From the NCBI RefSeq assembly GCF_000471905.2, contig NW_006496825.1:86499-150498 (forward strand): 64,000 bases of DNA, written 5' to 3'. The position numbers and the translations under genes are program-made. Under the pieces are notes generated by a model. That model was not told where the DNA came from, searched no databases, and was given only the letters and a program-made list of their open reading frames with translations. The stretch comes from Amborella trichopoda. Lineage: Eukaryota > Streptophyta > Magnoliopsida > Amborellales > Amborellaceae. Below, piece after piece: positions 46,670 to 58,436 of this stretch; within the stretch, counting starts at the first letter, position 1, and every line of letters begins with the position of its first letter.

Positions 46670-48289
46670 ATTTATTCATGCCCTCTTCCTAAGAGTCGCT
46701 AGGCTCATTTATAACCATTACGCTGCCTGTTTCCCCAAGGAGTTCATCATTGCTGCGGTTGAGGGCTTGCGAACTTGACGGGTCGCACGCGACAGATCGG
46801 TCAGCATGCCCCGACTGGACTCAAATCTTGTATGTCGATCACGTGAGGACCGGTTCTAGATGGTTTTGGGACCGTGGCAGCTGGGTGGCTGGGTCATCTC
46901 CTATGACACTAACTACAGTGCAGGGTTTGTGGCTCCTTTTTCAGGCTTTGTCATCTGAAAAGGGTAGAAGGGGTTCAGACGGAGAGGTTTATCAGAGCCA
47001 GTTGCCCCGATCGTCTTGGTTGCTTCCCTAGTCATAACTTATAGACCGCTATCGCGTTTGGCTTTGAGATTTTGAAGAACCTCATGCTAAAACTGTGATC
47101 GAGACTGCAACTGGTCATCTCTTCTTGCACAAGAGAGAGTTATCTCCATTAGGTGCAACAAAGGATGAGGGCCAGGAACCAGGGTCATCCTGGGCTGGGG
47201 AGGATGAAGGACTTAGTCTCCCATGAGATCTTTTCCTTGAGCTCTCTTATGGGCCATAGAGACATGATCGAGATGACGGGCCAGTTCAAAATGGTACTCT
47301 TAAGGAAGGTCTTCGAGAACCAAGGTTGGAGGTGCTTGCCCAAAGATGAAGGAGTGGGCAAAAGCAAGGTTGACTCATAAGGACGCCTAAGTAGGGGGAG
47401 AGGGGTTGTTTGTGATAGCGACGCGTGTGCATCCCTTGAAGAAGGATGATGGGTGACTTGGGGGTTAGCCCGGGCTTGAACAAGTGGTCTGGTCTTAGGA
47501 GGCCGAGAACCGCGAGCAGGTGTTCGTAAGAGAGCAGGTGGAAGCCTGCCCCTTACAGGGTGCGTTAATGTGTGCTAAGTAGGAGGACGCGGGGGTCGTC
47601 TTCCGTGTACTCGGGTTTTCACGGCAATGGCATTGCCCCAAGTGGTGGGATGCAAATGCACAACGTGTGTAGGACCTGGCTTTGGGAGGCCTGATCCTAG
47701 ACGTTGATTCGAGGTAACATAAAAGTTACCCCGAGGTGTGGCTCTAGTGCGAGAGGTGGAGGCCCTAGGGTCTCTACCTCGATGAGTCGAGCCTCTGAGG
47801 GTAGAGACTAGTGGTGGTGCAAGAATGTGGAAGGAAGCCTTGCGGTGACCCATAAAGTCAATGGCAACTCCTTTGCCTTTTGCTGCAAGGGACTAGGCAG
47901 CCTTCCGTTGTACCTCGACAATGCGACCGGCAAGCGACTTGCCAATGACAGGGTGCATGTTGTGTGCGGCAGCAGATGTGCTACTGATGCAAGGTGGCTT
48001 GGTGGAAGTTCCACCAGAGCTAAGAGATGGGGAGTTCGGGACCTTTATTTCCCTCCTCACGCCTATTCAGGTTAAGACCTGGGGGCTAGACACTAGGTCT
48101 TTACTCAAAAGAAAGGTTGGGAACAAAGTTCGAGGAACTTGTTCCCGGGGAACGCTCTCTAATGAAGGGATCAGAAAATCCCTGATCCAAATAAATGGGT
48201 TAAGAAACCCATCGGCCATGTGGTGTGTGAAAACAGAAAAGAAAAGGAAAAACTAGCCAAACAAGAACGACTCGATGAAGGGGTAGTAA
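46670..48289 (-). other. Tat element leader or degenerate Gag N-terminal region
   Basis: 1.6 kb between the recognisable Gag domain and the primer site. On the minus strand short open pieces (47853-47575 and 47483-47286) are Pro/Arg/Ser-rich and may be decayed Gag N-terminus. No motif is recognised. Open stretches on the plus strand are judged spurious. Confidence 0.5.
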
Positions 48290-48311
48290 GTCCCTAGTGG
48301 AGTCGCTAAGC
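48290..48311 (-). other. Tat element primer-binding site, mutated
   Basis: Directly after the LTR end (minus strand ...CACCTAACCA) comes GCTTAGCGACTCCACTAGGG. It resembles the TGGCGACTCCACTGGGGA primer site common in plant Tat/Ogre elements, with changes. Confidence 0.6.
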
Positions 48312-51300
48312 TGGTTAGGTGCCTCGATGTCGCCCTCCAGACCTAAATGATCTGGCGGCATGTATCTCGAGTTTCAAGGGAACCCAGGACTTGAGATTGT
48401 TCTCTCAAGAACCTTGCTAAAAAACAAGGGCAAGTGTACCAACCGATGAGAGAGGGATTTAAGGTGCGTTCGTGACTTTCTCAGGTTGGCTCGAGTGGGC
48501 GCCCTCTTAAATCATGAAGAAAGCCATCTAGTCGTAGAACTGATTCATAATCGCCTCCCTTGGCCTGTATTCTCCAGTTTCTGCAAACACACACACATGA
48601 CAAATGTTACAAGACAAGTGGGTCAAGGGACCCCACCTTGCCTTTGGGTGAACATACACAGACGTGCACATTTAAAAAGAAGAAGAGAAGAATGAGAAAA
48701 TTAAGATTAGGATGAGAAGAATTTGACCAGCGGTGAGACTGACACAGTGACTAACTAGTAGGTAATGTTTCGGCATGGCAATAAAACACGCTCAGTAACT
48801 CAAATACTGACTAGCTTGACATAATGGATAGTCTGTCGTGACAGTAAAGCGGGCACAGTAACTCTGACAGGCACAACGATGTTACTGTTAGACGATAGGA
48901 CTACCATAGAGTGCTTGTCTCAACCCCCCTTTGATCAAACGAAAGAGTAAAAGAAAGAAAAGAGAACAGAAAGAGAGAGAAAAGAGAAGATGGAGAAGAG
49001 GAATAAGAAAGGAAAAGAAAAGGAAGAGCGAGGTGAGAGAGAAATCAGTGAAAGAAGAAGAAGAGCAGAAAAAGAGAAGAATATAATAAAAGGGAGAGAA
49101 AGGGAGAAGAAGAAGAGCATGAGAGGAGATAGAGGGAAAAGAAGAGGAAGAGAAAGAAGAGATGAAAAAGTAAAGAGAAGAAGTAAGAGAGAGAAGGAAG
49201 AGGAAGGAAGACATAGACGACAATGAGATGGGGAGAGAGAAACTCAGACGGTGATGAGCTTCCATGGGAGAAAGAAGAGCAAAGGGAGAACACAGGCAGC
49301 GATAGGCTTCCATTGGCTGTGACAGAAGAAAGAGGAGAGAGAAAAACACCGACGTTGATAAGCTTCCACCAGTTGTGACAAAAGGAAAAGAGAGAGAAAG
49401 CACATATGGCAATAGGCTCCCGCCGTCTATGATAGAAGGGAGAGAGAACACAGGCGGTGAAAGGCTTCCGCTGGTTGTGACAGAAGAAAAAGGAGAGAAA
49501 GTACACAGGCGGCGATAGGCATCCGCCGGGTGTGACAGAAGAAAGAGGAGAAAGAAAGAACATATGCAGCGATAGGCTGCCGTCGGCTGTGATAGAAGAA
49601 AGAGGAGAGGGAAAAAACACATGCGGCGATAGGCTTCCACTGATTGTGAAAAAACAAAAAGAGAGAGAAAGCACAGGCGCCGATAGGCTTCCGGCGTCTG
49701 TGACATAAGGGAGAGAGAACACATGCGGCGATAGGCTTCCGCCGGCTGTATCAAAAGAAAAAGGAGAGAAAGCACAATCGGTGACACGCTTCCACTGTCT
49801 ATGGTAGAAGAAAAAGGAGAGAGAAAGAACGCAAGCGATGATTGGTTTTCGCCGTCTGTGACAGCAGAAAAAGCAGAGAGAACACAGGCGGCGATATGCT
49901 TCCGCTGACTGTGATAGAAGAGAAAGGAGAGAGAACACATGCGACGATATGTTTACGTCAGCTGTGATAAAAGAGAAGAAAGAGAGAGAAAACACAGGCG
50001 ACGATAGGTTTACGTCAGCTGTGACAGAAGAGACAAGGGAATTTTAACAGAGGCTTGGCCCGCCACTTAAGATATAGCCCGACTCACTATTCATATCTCA
50101 TAAGCAGGAAGACTTCGCACCAGACGATAGGTCTGCAATGCGTGAATATAGAAAAGAGAGAAGTGCAGGAAAAGAGAAAAGTGATAAACTAGAGGATGAA
50201 GAGAGAGAGGGTGATAGAGATGAGGGAAGGAGAGGGAAAGAGAGAGATACAAAAAGAAGAGAGAGAAAGAGAGAGATAAAGATGAAAAGAGAGAACAAAA
50301 AAGAGAAAGAAAGAGATAAAAATGAGAGAGAAAAGAGGAGAGAAAAAGAGAGATAGAAATAAGAGAAAGAAGAGAGATAAAAAGAGATGAGAGAGAAAAT
50401 AAGAGGAGAGAGAAAGTTACCTTATCGAGGGGACCAGTCCTTTTTTTTTTCTCTCCTCTCTCTCTCTCCAAGATGTACCCACGAACTTAAGCAAGAATTG
50501 AAACTTTATTGATCAATCTCAAGAATGAACAAAAGGTCCTTTACAATTAGGTTTTGCATGTTTATATAAATTTGCGCTCAAACTTGGGTGTACGCCCGAA
50601 AACTACCTAAATTGATGATAATTACAATTTAATTGAATTAAAAGAAATTCTAAAATTGGGTACAAAATGACTATTTTGCCCCTACCAACAACGTGTAAAA
50701 TTTCAAACAGTCCATGCTGCTGCCCTAGAACTTGCGTGATCATCCGTGGATGATTCACGGTTGCTTTGGTGCCCATTTGACCGAAAGATGATTGTTTCCT
50801 TGTAGCGCTCAGCATGGAGATCAATTTGATACCAACTTCGAGCCATGGATCTTGTTTTTAAGCTACGATCATGCGACTCAAAATTTGGATGAATCTTGCA
50901 AACTTTAGATCGATAGTGTGCTTACTTCTTGATGTTTTTCTTTAGTTTCTTCCCTGAATCACAATAAACATGTCATCAAGATCACGTGGCAACAAACGTA
51001 GCTCGATTTCGTGTCCAGACGAAGATTTTGTCGTCTTGAGTTTTTTGCCAGAATCTGAAAATCCGATGGCTGGAATTTATAGCAACTTCGATGCATCCGT
51101 GTGTGAAATCCAATTGTTCATCATATGCGGTGTTCGAACTAGAGATAGCCTTGAACCTTACGCACATAATGCAATTAGTTTCATGTCGAATGGGTACGTG
51201 AGCGCCGTGATTTGGTCGCTCGAGTGAGACGTGTTGTTACTGAATTTTCTACAACTATCTTCACGAATCATCAAATTCTCTCTAGTTTTTCTCTCTGGTT

Positions 51301-51881
51301 GGGTATTGTCACGGGTCGTACCATATATCAAAACGCTCGTCTTGATGAGACGAACTCGCTCAACAAATTTGAGAGCGATTCGACTCAGGACGTGCGATAC
51401 GGGCCTTTGAAGTTGCTTCTCAGGACTGTGCATATCAACCTCATTTAATGGAGATTGGTGTATGGAGGCCGCACAGGAATGGCATGCAGCTTACCCTTTT
51501 TTGGTCTTTTACCCATAACTTTGTATTGGAATGCCCGATTAAGTCGAAACTTGACCTAGAGGGATTTTCGACCATGCCGGATCCAATGGCAGTGGTCCCA
51601 CAGCTATTTGACACACCGAGAATATATCTCTAGTTACGGGGCCTATTTTAGGGTGTTTGAGGCTGATTTTTCCGAAATTGTTTCTTTATCTACGTTGCCT
51701 TAAGCATGTCGGATTTAGACGAAACTTGGCAGGTGGTCTTTTAGAGTGCTTAGGAAGATTCTGATCCGTTCTGGAGAAATTCTGAGATTGTTGGGAATTT
51801 CACTCTATGTTGAGGCTTTATTGACCTGCTTCCTATTTATTCCGCGTCCGGGACCAAGGTGTTGAAAGATGTCTTCAAACA
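48312..51881 (-). repeat. Tat element 5' LTR (3570 bp)
   Basis: Minus-strand start TGTTTGAAGACATC (51881), end CACCTAACCA (48312). It aligns over its full length with the interrupted 3' LTR (5132-5388 plus 15977-19306). It includes the unoccupied element A target (TGTAT, 48566-48570) and its own copy of the purine minisatellite. It is uninterrupted by other elements. Confidence 0.85.
48950..50440. repeat. Purine-rich minisatellite and polypurine block in Tat 5' LTR
   Basis: Same 57-bp type units (about 49270-50020) between purine runs (48950-49210 and 50150-50430). Minus-strand open stretches of up to 350 codons here are compositional by-products. Confidence 0.85.
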
Positions 51882-51886
51882 ATCTC
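51882..51886. repeat. Target-site duplication ATCTC, right copy
   Basis: Identical to 5127-5131. Confidence 0.8.
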
Positions 51887-52554
51887 TAACTTTGGCGCTC
51901 TATTTATATAACTATTTTTCGGATTTTCTACTCCTGTGGGTACATATTGCACATGGGATTTATTAACTTAAAACTCCTTGTACTTATAAAATTTTGGTTT
52001 TTCTCTTAAAAATAAAATCTTTTGTAATTTAGAAATACACTGTGTATTTCAAAATTATTATAAAATGCGCCTACTAAATTCAGAAGGAGCTTAGGAAAAA
52101 TAAATATATATTTCAAATTTTCAATTAATATAGTATTATATTTACTGGAATAAAAGTGGCATATAATTCTTAAAATTGATAAATTGTTTTTTTGAAACTT
52201 CCATTATGAACGTTTTCCGTTACAGCCTAGAAAAATAATAGGTGTTATGATCTACCATTACATCAACTTTTGCAAGGTACACTACCTCATGAGCTAAACA
52301 TCGAAATTTCAATCATACCTATCGAAATTTTATTGAATTTCAATAGCCTTTCAATATTATACATATCAAAACTTCATAATCATTTTAGCCATACACAGGC
52401 AGATGAGTATCCATTATGCCTTTCTTCTCTTTATCTATTTGAACAATACTTTTTTTGGTGGATGCATATGGATTGTCATTCCGACAGTTGCGAGTATGAG
52501 GATAATGCCTATATCAGTGTTCTTAATATTTGTATCGTATATTATTTTATGAGC
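51887..52554. other. AT-rich intergenic DNA
   Basis: No gene or element recognised. A 114-codon open stretch (52270-52614, plus strand) has no domain and overlaps a MITE. Confidence 0.5.
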
Positions 52555-52746
52555 AATGATCCTTTGAGACCCTCCCACACCCATGTGTATAGGACCTCAA
52601 AGGATCACTATTAATTTGACATAGATATCTAGAAAAAGTTATCACATGAGTGTGAGACTTGATTTTTTTAGAGATCTGTGTCAAATTTAATGGTGAACCT
52701 TTGAAGTCCTACATACATGAGTGTGAGAGGGTCTGATAGGATCATT
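52555..52746. mobile_element. 192-bp MITE with about 80-bp terminal inverted repeats
   Basis: The left end AATGATCCTTTGAGACCCTC and the right end (reverse complement AATGATCCTATCAGACCCTC) pair for about 80 bp with mismatches, so nearly the whole element folds as one hairpin. No clear target duplication seen. Confidence 0.8.
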
Positions 52747-53166
52747 ATTCTTATTATATAAATAATTATTTATAGTATGGTTTTTGAGCAAAAATTAGAA
52801 AGTTTAGTGTCTACAAAATCAGAGTTCCAATTTAAAAACATCATCTTCTAAACGTCTCTTTATTTCTAGATACATATTAATTTGTCGTACTTTGTTTTTG
52901 TAGAATTCCTCAACTTCATTAACATGAAGGTATTTATAACTACTTCACAATTTACTTTCATAAGAGTTAAACATCCAAAAAAAAAAAAAACCTTGAATTG
53001 TCAAAATTTTCTATTACATTACACTTTATATATGATACATACATTCCTTTTTAAATATATATGTATAGCTATTCTACCTCAGCAATTAGCAATTATCGAA
53101 CTAGCTTCACCTTCAATAAGTTTTTGTACTCATCATTTTTCTTGATTTGGTTACAAGCAAAAATTA

Positions 53167-53842
53167 TGTATATATCCATTATAGTTTTCGTTATTATCAA
53201 AATATCAAATAGTTTCCGTTATTACTGGAATGTCTGTTTGTTTCACTTCATAACAAATTTTTTTGCAAAAAAGACTTTTTTACCCTTTTTCGGTTTTTGA
53301 ACAACCGAAAATAGGCAGAAGCTTGGAATTTGCATGTTTATTTTTTGTTCTTCAACATCCGAGAATGTCTTGTTTTCGGTTGTTGAACAACTGAAAATAT
53401 GATTGTGTAGTCCGGAAGCTTGCTAGAATACACAGTCCTATTTTCGGTCGTTCAACATCTGAAAATGTTATATTTTCGGTTGTTCAACATCCAAAAATGT
53501 CAACAACTGAAAATATGATAGAAGCTTAGAATTTGCATTCTTATTTTCGGTTGTTCAACAACCAAAAATGCTATATTTTCTATTGAACAACCGAAAGTAC
53601 TACGTATTCCAGAAGCTTAAACGACCGCCGCTATTTTCAGTGGTTCAATAACCAAAATTAGCTTATTTTTGGTTTTTGAACAACCGAAGTTCTAGCCATT
53701 TCAGTTGTTCAAAAACCAAAAAAGGATAAAAAAAATCTTTTTAAAAAATTTTCATTATGAAGTGAAAAAACAGACATTCCAGTAATAACATAAACTATTT
53801 GGTATTTTAATAATAACGGAAACTATAACTGATATATACGTA
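53167..53842. mobile_element. Foldback/MITE-like element with nested palindromes
   Basis: The terminal inverted repeats are about 145 bp (53167-53310 against 53695-53842). Both contain TTATTACTGGAATGTCTGTT and TTCACTTCATAA. Between them the imperfect palindrome TTTTCGGTTGTTCAACAACC-GAAAA or close variants recurs at least six times (53293-53720), separated by blocks with AGAAGCTT. No transposase. Target duplication not resolved. Confidence 0.75.
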
Positions 53843-54339
53843 GGGTTCCCTAGTTACAAATTTATTGTAAAACATTTCTTTCTTTTCTTTGCTTCTTTAT
53901 CATAGAACTCATTTATTTATTTGTAAAACTCTCAACAGATTCTCAATAGAGATTACATAAACTCTCTATGTCATAAAATAGCAGACGAATTCAATATGGA
54001 AGATGGCACTTTGAATTAAATTCAACCAAAAAGAAGACAAGCCCTTCTCGATGCACTAGCGAAATCAGAACATAAGTATTTCGATCTCTCTCTATATACA
54101 CGAAAAAAATTAAAATACCTATAACAATTAGGTTTTTCTTAGATATATTTATATATTTATACTTTGTCTCTAATTCATTTTTCATTATGCCAGCCAGGTG
54201 GAATTTTTAAAGATCTATAACACAATGGAGTGCGACCTAGAGATTGAAAAACTTCTGCTACAACAGATGAACACACATATGGAACAAAAATGACAGCATC
54301 ATCAACAAGAAATAAATTTTTACCATGCCATAAATGACC

Positions 54340-55200
54340 TTTTCGATAAATATATATAATATAACATAGTACAATATATAATTTAGTGTATTTTGTATTT
54401 ATTTTATTATATAAAATACACTATACTATATTTTACATTACATTATATATATATATAACATTAAAATGTATTTTTTATTTATTTTATTATATAATATATA
54501 TTTATTTAAAATAATATAGTATATTATACATTGTATTTTATATTTATTCTATTATACAATAAAATATATACATATGTCATATATAAAGTAATGTAAAATA
54601 TAATATAGTGTATTTTATATTTATTTTATTGATATATATATTTGTATTATATAAGATATATTATAAAGTGAATTATTTTATAATCTTTATTTTTATTATA
54701 TGATATACATAAAATAATAATATAAAATATATATGTGTAGAACATAATATTGTACTTTTTATTTATTTTATTATAATATATATATATATTATATAAAATA
54801 ATATAATATATTATACATTGAATATATTTTTTATATATAATATTATAAATATCTACTATATAAATAAAGTATAATATATAATATATTATTTTTATTATAT
54901 AATATACATAAATAATAATATAATAATATATATGTGAATAACATAATCTTGTACTTTTTATTTATTTTATTATAATATATAATATATATATATATTTATT
55001 TATATAAAATAATATAATATATTATACATTAAATATATTTTTATTATATAATATTATAAATATCTATTATATAAATAAAATATAAAATATAATAAAATGT
55101 AATATATAATAAAATATATTATATATTATACAATAAATTATATTGTGTATTATACAATAAATTATATTGTGTATTATTCAATAAAATATATACTTTTTAT
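54340..55200. repeat. TA-rich low-complexity DNA with 189-bp tandem duplication
   Basis: Almost entirely A and T. The block GTACTTTTTATTTATTTTAT recurs at 54762 and 54951 with similar surroundings (period 189 bp), and shorter GTATTTTxTATTTATT blocks precede it at about 54389 and 54469. Confidence 0.75.
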
Positions 55201-55240
55201 ATATGGGAGGGGGGTTCATAAAAGAAAAAGTTCCAAGTTT

Positions 55241-55266
55241 AAGTTCCAACCCTTGGGTTGGAACTT
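55241..55266. repeat. 26-bp perfect hairpin
   Basis: AAGTTCCAACCC, TT loop, GGGTTGGAACTT. Several diverged AAGTTCxA blocks surround it (55229-55375). Confidence 0.7.
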
Positions 55267-55419
55267 TGTTTTTAAAGCAAGATTGGAACTTGAACAGTTC
55301 CTTGAAGTTTTGTTTGAAGTTCAATTTTTTTTATCAAACACGAAACTTGAACAGTATTAAGAAGTTCTAAACTTCCAAGCTGATACTTTCTGTTATCAAA
55401 CACGTCCTCAAAGTCAGGA

Positions 55420-56222
55420 ATGCACAAATGCAGTGAATCCGTTAGGATGCCAATACAACTTCCGTCCCGTGTTTGGAATTGTTGACCAAACTATTTTTTT
55501 TTTTTTTTTGTATACGATAAGCTCTAGAATGTTTGTTATGCCTGAGAGAGAGAGAAAACTAGAGAATATGGAATTGAATGTTTATATGCATGAGGAATTT
55601 TTTGTACCTAAATCTTTCATTCTTCATAAATGCGCTTCATCTATTGTTTTCTAATAAAAAAATATTTATTTATCTCACACAAAAGGGAGAAAAAAAAAGG
55701 GAAAGGAAAATAGACCATTCATCTACCAATTTAGGAGGCATACATCAAGTTGTGATTTGAAGTACCATAAATGGAAAGATGCAAATCAAATTAAAAAAAT
55801 GAAAAAATTTCACTGCATCAATACATCAGTACTTCAATTTCTGGCAAGCCATGCTCATACCTCCATCCATTATGCAGAGTTGTACTGTTTTTCCTTGCAT
55901 ACAAAGATCTACTAATCCTTTGATTTCCATAACTAAGTCTCAGATTTGGTTTTTTATATGGTTACTTCATCATCACTTCTGGTATGACGTTTGACAACCT
56001 TACTAAATATGATTTGTAATACACAATAAGAGTATTTCTTATTAGAAAAATAGTTTCATAACTTTCAAATATTTCGGCTAAATATTTTAACTGTACTTCA
56101 CATTTTCAATAATTAGAAACCCTACTTATGTGTTGCAAAATACTTTGGGGAAAGATAATTCTATATCATTGCTCTGAAAGAAAAACCAACCTAAAAATAC
56201 ACCATAATTTTTGTAGGGAAAA
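55420..56222. other. Intergenic DNA, nothing recognised
   Basis: AT-rich with homopolymer runs (for example T at 55494-55510). No conserved reading frame or repeat structure seen. Confidence 0.4.
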
Positions 56223-56575
56223 GTTTATATAGAGCCGATGCTTTAAAACATCAAATAAGAGCCTACTTTAAAAATTTCACTAAAAGAGGCTGTTTTGATT
56301 CTCAAATATCCTCAAATTGATCATCTCGACATCAATATATATGGACATAAGAAAAATATGAACTTCAAGTTTTGGAAATAGTGTATTTCGTAACGCATTT
56401 TTGGACAGTTAATTTTCAAGATTTTCAAGTTTTCATAGATCTTTAACTTTACAAATAAAGATGAAAATATATTTTAAGGCTGTCACAAAGATTTCCAATA
56501 TTACAACCACATTTCTCAACATAATTTGAAGGTAGGCTTTAATTTTATTGTTTAGAGCCTAGGCTCTATACAAAC
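56223..56575. mobile_element. MITE of the GTTTRTATAGAGCC family, copy 1
   Basis: The left end GTTTATATAGAGCC (56223) pairs with the right end GGCTCTATACAAAC (to 56575). Internal blocks (ACATCAAxATxTATxGACAT, TTTTGGAC, AATTTTCAAGATTTTCAA) are shared with 57891-58216, which defines a family. Confidence 0.7.
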
Positions 56576-56804
56576 CGCAACCTCTTTTTTTTATATATAT
56601 ATTTTTTTATTTCTATAGATAGCAGATTATGCTTAAAAGAATTACAAATCTGATTGATTGATTGATTATTTGACGTGAAAATGAAACATATCCATCTAAT
56701 ACAATGCCTCATCATAAAAACAAAAAATATTTCTCACAAAAAGATTTATAATTAAAAAAAAAATTCATTTCCTTCACACACACCCTTATTTACACAACTA
56801 TCTA

Positions 56805-57599
56805 ATGGGGAATGATCCTGGGTATTTTCAATACACCTTGCTAGTGTAGATGTGTATTCTAGACCGTCCATTTTAGATATCGCCCTATCTAGTAAATGTC
56901 AAAACATGACTTAAACTACAATTGTATGTCACCCTATCTAATAAAGGTATTTCAACTCAAATTGTATTTTTACCTTTTTGCCGTTCTCTTCTCATTCAAA
57001 CTACAAATCTCTCCCCGTCTTCTTCTCATTGATGGTGGAAAGAAGGGGCAAAATGATGTTAAGAAAAAGCCCGCATGTGTAAAAAGAAGGGGCAATACAA
57101 GTACTTAAAAAGAAGGGGCAAAATGAGGTTAAGAAAAAGCCCGCATGTGTAAAAAGAGGGTGCATCACCTAAGCTCTTTTAATGGTTGAAGATGGCGAGA
57201 AAGAGGGAGAAAGGCTGCGACTCAATCAGGGGTTAGCTCCGCTCTTTAGTGGATGTATGTGTAGAAAGAGAGATGGGCTTTTCAATATAGTTTTAAGGAG
57301 CAATACATGGTTTTTAATCTTGTTTTGTAGAGATATTACAAGTGGGGGAATATGTTCGGTTTTGACGAGCGAGATTGCAAGCGGAAGTGAGAGCTCTGAG
57401 TTAGAGAGAGAAGCGAGATAAAAGAGGTTATAATGGGTACTTTTTGTTACAATTAAAAGTTTATGATGGGTACTTTTTGTTACAATTAAAAGTGGGACAG
57501 TGAGAAAAGAGCATAGGCCCAAGGAATTTATCAAAAGAGTATGGAATATTTTATACACTATAATATATTGTATTGAAAATTCATAAGATCATTCCCCAT
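56805..57599. mobile_element. 795-bp inverted-repeat element with internal tandem repeats
   Basis: The left end ATGGGGAATGATCCT and the right end (reverse complement ATGGGGAATGATCTT) are followed on both sides by an ATTTTCAATACA block. Inside, a roughly 72-bp block with AAGAAGGGGCAAAATGA and AAGAAAAAGCCCGCATGTGT is duplicated (57040-57160), and TGGGTACTTTTTGTTACAAT is duplicated (57434 and 57465). No transposase. Confidence 0.7.
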
Positions 57600-57890
57600 A
57601 TTTACTTTTTTGTTTTTTTATCAATCCCGATATATATTACCTCAAACTTACCTCAATTAAATTTACGCTTATACATGCGGAGCACACCCCACCCGCTAGT
57701 GTTTAATTAACCAAAATGGTTAACCAAATAATTTTCCATATCTGTGCGACATGCTTCTAAAAACACTCACGTGGATTTCGCTTGTCCTCAATAAATTGCG
57801 CTTTACCGTGCGACGGAACGGGGGCAATGGTCCCAACTCCCCACTCGCAAGGGAGTACGAAAAACCAAAGCCTTTTCAAATTACGGAGAA

Positions 57891-58216
57891 GGTTTATATA
57901 GGGTCGAGGTTTTTAATATCTTCACATTGATCATTTTGACATCAAGATGTATAGACATTAAAAAAAAAAAAAGATTGTATTTAAATTGATCATCTCAACA
58001 TCAAGATGTATAGATATTAAAAAATAAAAATAAATCACATTTTTGGACTGTCAATTTTCAAGATTTTCAAATTTTGATAGATATGAAAGCTTTAAATTTT
58101 ATAATTAAAAATAAAAATATGTTTTAAAGCTATCACAAATATTTTAAATATTGAAACCTCTACCGTATTTGAAGGAGTGCTGTAATTTGTTTAGAACCTC
58201 GGCTGTATACAAACCG
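57891..58216. mobile_element. MITE of the GTTTRTATAGAGCC family, copy 2, in the promoter region
   Basis: The left end GGTTTATATAGGGTCGAGG and the right end CCTCGGCTGTATACAAACC pair as inverted repeats. It ends 220 bp upstream of the C2-protein ATG, so it lies in the promoter or 5' untranslated region of that gene. Confidence 0.7.
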
Positions 58217-58436
58217 TACCCTATCGATAGCCACTCCTCCCATACATTTATGTTTCTTTTAAAATTTTATTTTGTTTTACTTTTTCTCGGATTGCGTCAG
58301 CGGGAAGGTACTTGGAGCTGGTTGGCTAACGTTCTGGTCTCTATGAGTGTGTGGACTCTGAACACCCTGCTCGAGATTTCTTTCTCTCTCTCTACATTGT
58401 ACTGCTGCTGCTCTCTCTGTTTGACCCCCTCCATCC
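58217..58436 (+). promoter_or_regulatory. Probable core promoter and 5' untranslated region of the C2-protein gene
   Basis: Unique sequence between the MITE and the ATG. The last 70 bp are pyrimidine-rich (TTTCTCTCTCTCTAC), typical of plant leaders. No unambiguous TATA box; TTTAAAATTTTATTTTG at 58257 is the closest AT-rich block. An upstream ATG is present at 58343. Confidence 0.4.

Larger units (their letters stand above)
5132..51881 (-). mobile_element. Ty3/gypsy Tat-lineage LTR retrotransposon with nested insertions
   Basis: Minus-strand order: 5' LTR (51881-48312), primer site, leader, gag (46669-45188), an interdomain/protease region, reverse transcriptase and RNase H (about 43800-42550), nested element B, a second (archaeal-like) RNase H and integrase (about 37505-35500), a 3-kb non-coding 3' region, and a 3' LTR that ends at 5132 and is split by element A. 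Two RNase H-type domains before the integrase are the known mark of the Tat lineage. The 5-bp target duplications are identical. The two LTRs are 3570 bp and about 3582 bp once element A and its duplication are removed. Total span is 46.75 kb. Without nested elements and the duplicated 12.5-kb block the element is about 18.5 kb. All frames are broken. Confidence 0.85.

Noticed and set aside
46750..48256. Plus-strand open stretches opposite the Tat leader (46750-47031, 47827-48256)
   Set aside because: They are antisense to decayed Gag-like sequence, share no family resemblance and have no splice or promoter support.
53991..54185. Short minus-strand open stretch in intergenic AT-rich DNA
   Set aside because: Composition-driven Lys/Ile/Tyr sequence with no motif.
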